Assembly: GCA_036925085.1 (NCBI GenBank)
Contig: JAUPFP010000022.1
Span: forward strand, 2,741,001 to 2,805,000
DNA length: 64,000 nucleotides
Source: Brachycybe producta
Lineage: Eukaryota > Arthropoda > Diplopoda > Playtdesmida > Andrognathidae
Direction of reading: 5' to 3'
The position numbers were made by a program, and so were the translations under genes. This document shows, piece by piece, positions 63,885-64,000 of this stretch (its first letter is position 1; every line of letters starts with the position of its first letter). The notes beneath the pieces were generated by a model. That model was given only the letters and a program-made list of their open reading frames with translations, was not told the origin of the DNA and did no database searches.

Positions 63885-64000
63885 TTTATTTGATTTGATT
63901 TGAAAAATTACTCTGCAAGCAGCCATAAAGACCTATGGCAGAGGGACAAGAGTCCAAGTGCAGCATAGAAAATGCATTATCAAAACCAGAAAATATAAAA
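63885..64000 (-). mobile_element. LINE retrotransposon 3' end, continuing beyond the window
   Basis: A minus-strand frame is open from the window edge: ...GFDNAFSMLHLDSCPSAIG..., with YGCLQSNFSNQIK before a TAA at 63888-63886. The stop lies in an ATCAAATCAAATAAA tail typical of LINE 3' ends. The LDSCPSAIGL part corresponds to untranslated sequence after the premature stop at 798-1021. The body should extend past 64000. Confidence 0.65.

Overview
The window looks like AT-rich, non-coding nuclear DNA from an invertebrate animal. The evidence is the near absence of long open frames, dense microsatellites (GA, TA, ATT, a GAAACA-type hexamer), one small intron-containing gene with GT-AG splice sites, TATA box and AATAAA signal, the 3' ends of a LINE, and very many short palindromic DNA transposons. 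The phylum cannot be fixed from sequence alone. I see no rRNA, tRNA, CRISPR array, bacterial operon or viral gene.

The one gene I can support is on the minus strand at about 4.69-6.08 kb. It has a TATA box (6074-6080), a first coding exon that encodes a signal-peptide core (5939-5980), a 1,018-bp GT-AG intron nearly filled by nested transposons, a second exon (4792-4920) that joins in phase and ends in a stop, and an AATAAA signal about 100 bp beyond the stop. The predicted product is a 56-residue secretory precursor with a dibasic Arg-Arg site and a Pro/Glu-rich C-terminal peptide ending in a Cys-X-X-Cys group.

Most of the rest is layered mobile DNA. (1) Fourteen copies of a ~200-bp palindromic element (family A; termini ACAGGCAATTAG, 9-bp target duplications, so Mutator-like) occur about every 4.5 kb. 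Each carries GC-box, CCAAT and CRE-like motifs. (2) A related ~146-bp palindrome (family B) sits inside a Helitron-like element (family HB, five copies) that ends in a hairpin plus CTAG; one HB copy preserves the empty target site. (3) hAT-like non-autonomous elements with 8-bp duplications lie at 27.8-28.3, 28.7-29.0, 41.9-42.3 and 63.0-63.5 kb. (4) Several families are flanked by TTAA (family C, family D, the 2.7-kb and 62.2-kb elements). Family D, with arms containing TTAGAAACTAGAAGGGTA and AAAGATATCAACATGAAAAT, is the commonest repeat here. (5) LINE 3' ends lie at about 0.8-1.0, 51.4-51.5 and 63.9-64.0 kb, all on the minus strand.

Tandem structure includes a 31-bp minisatellite (13.45-13.68 kb), an inverted minisatellite built on TTTAGGGCAAAT (29.4-30.3 kb), a 600-bp hexamer array (54.6-55.2 kb), ~160-190-bp arrays (42.8-43.6, 50.0-51.0, 51.7-52.4 kb), and many GA tracts. 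Elements are often nested, so their relative ages can be read from what interrupts what.
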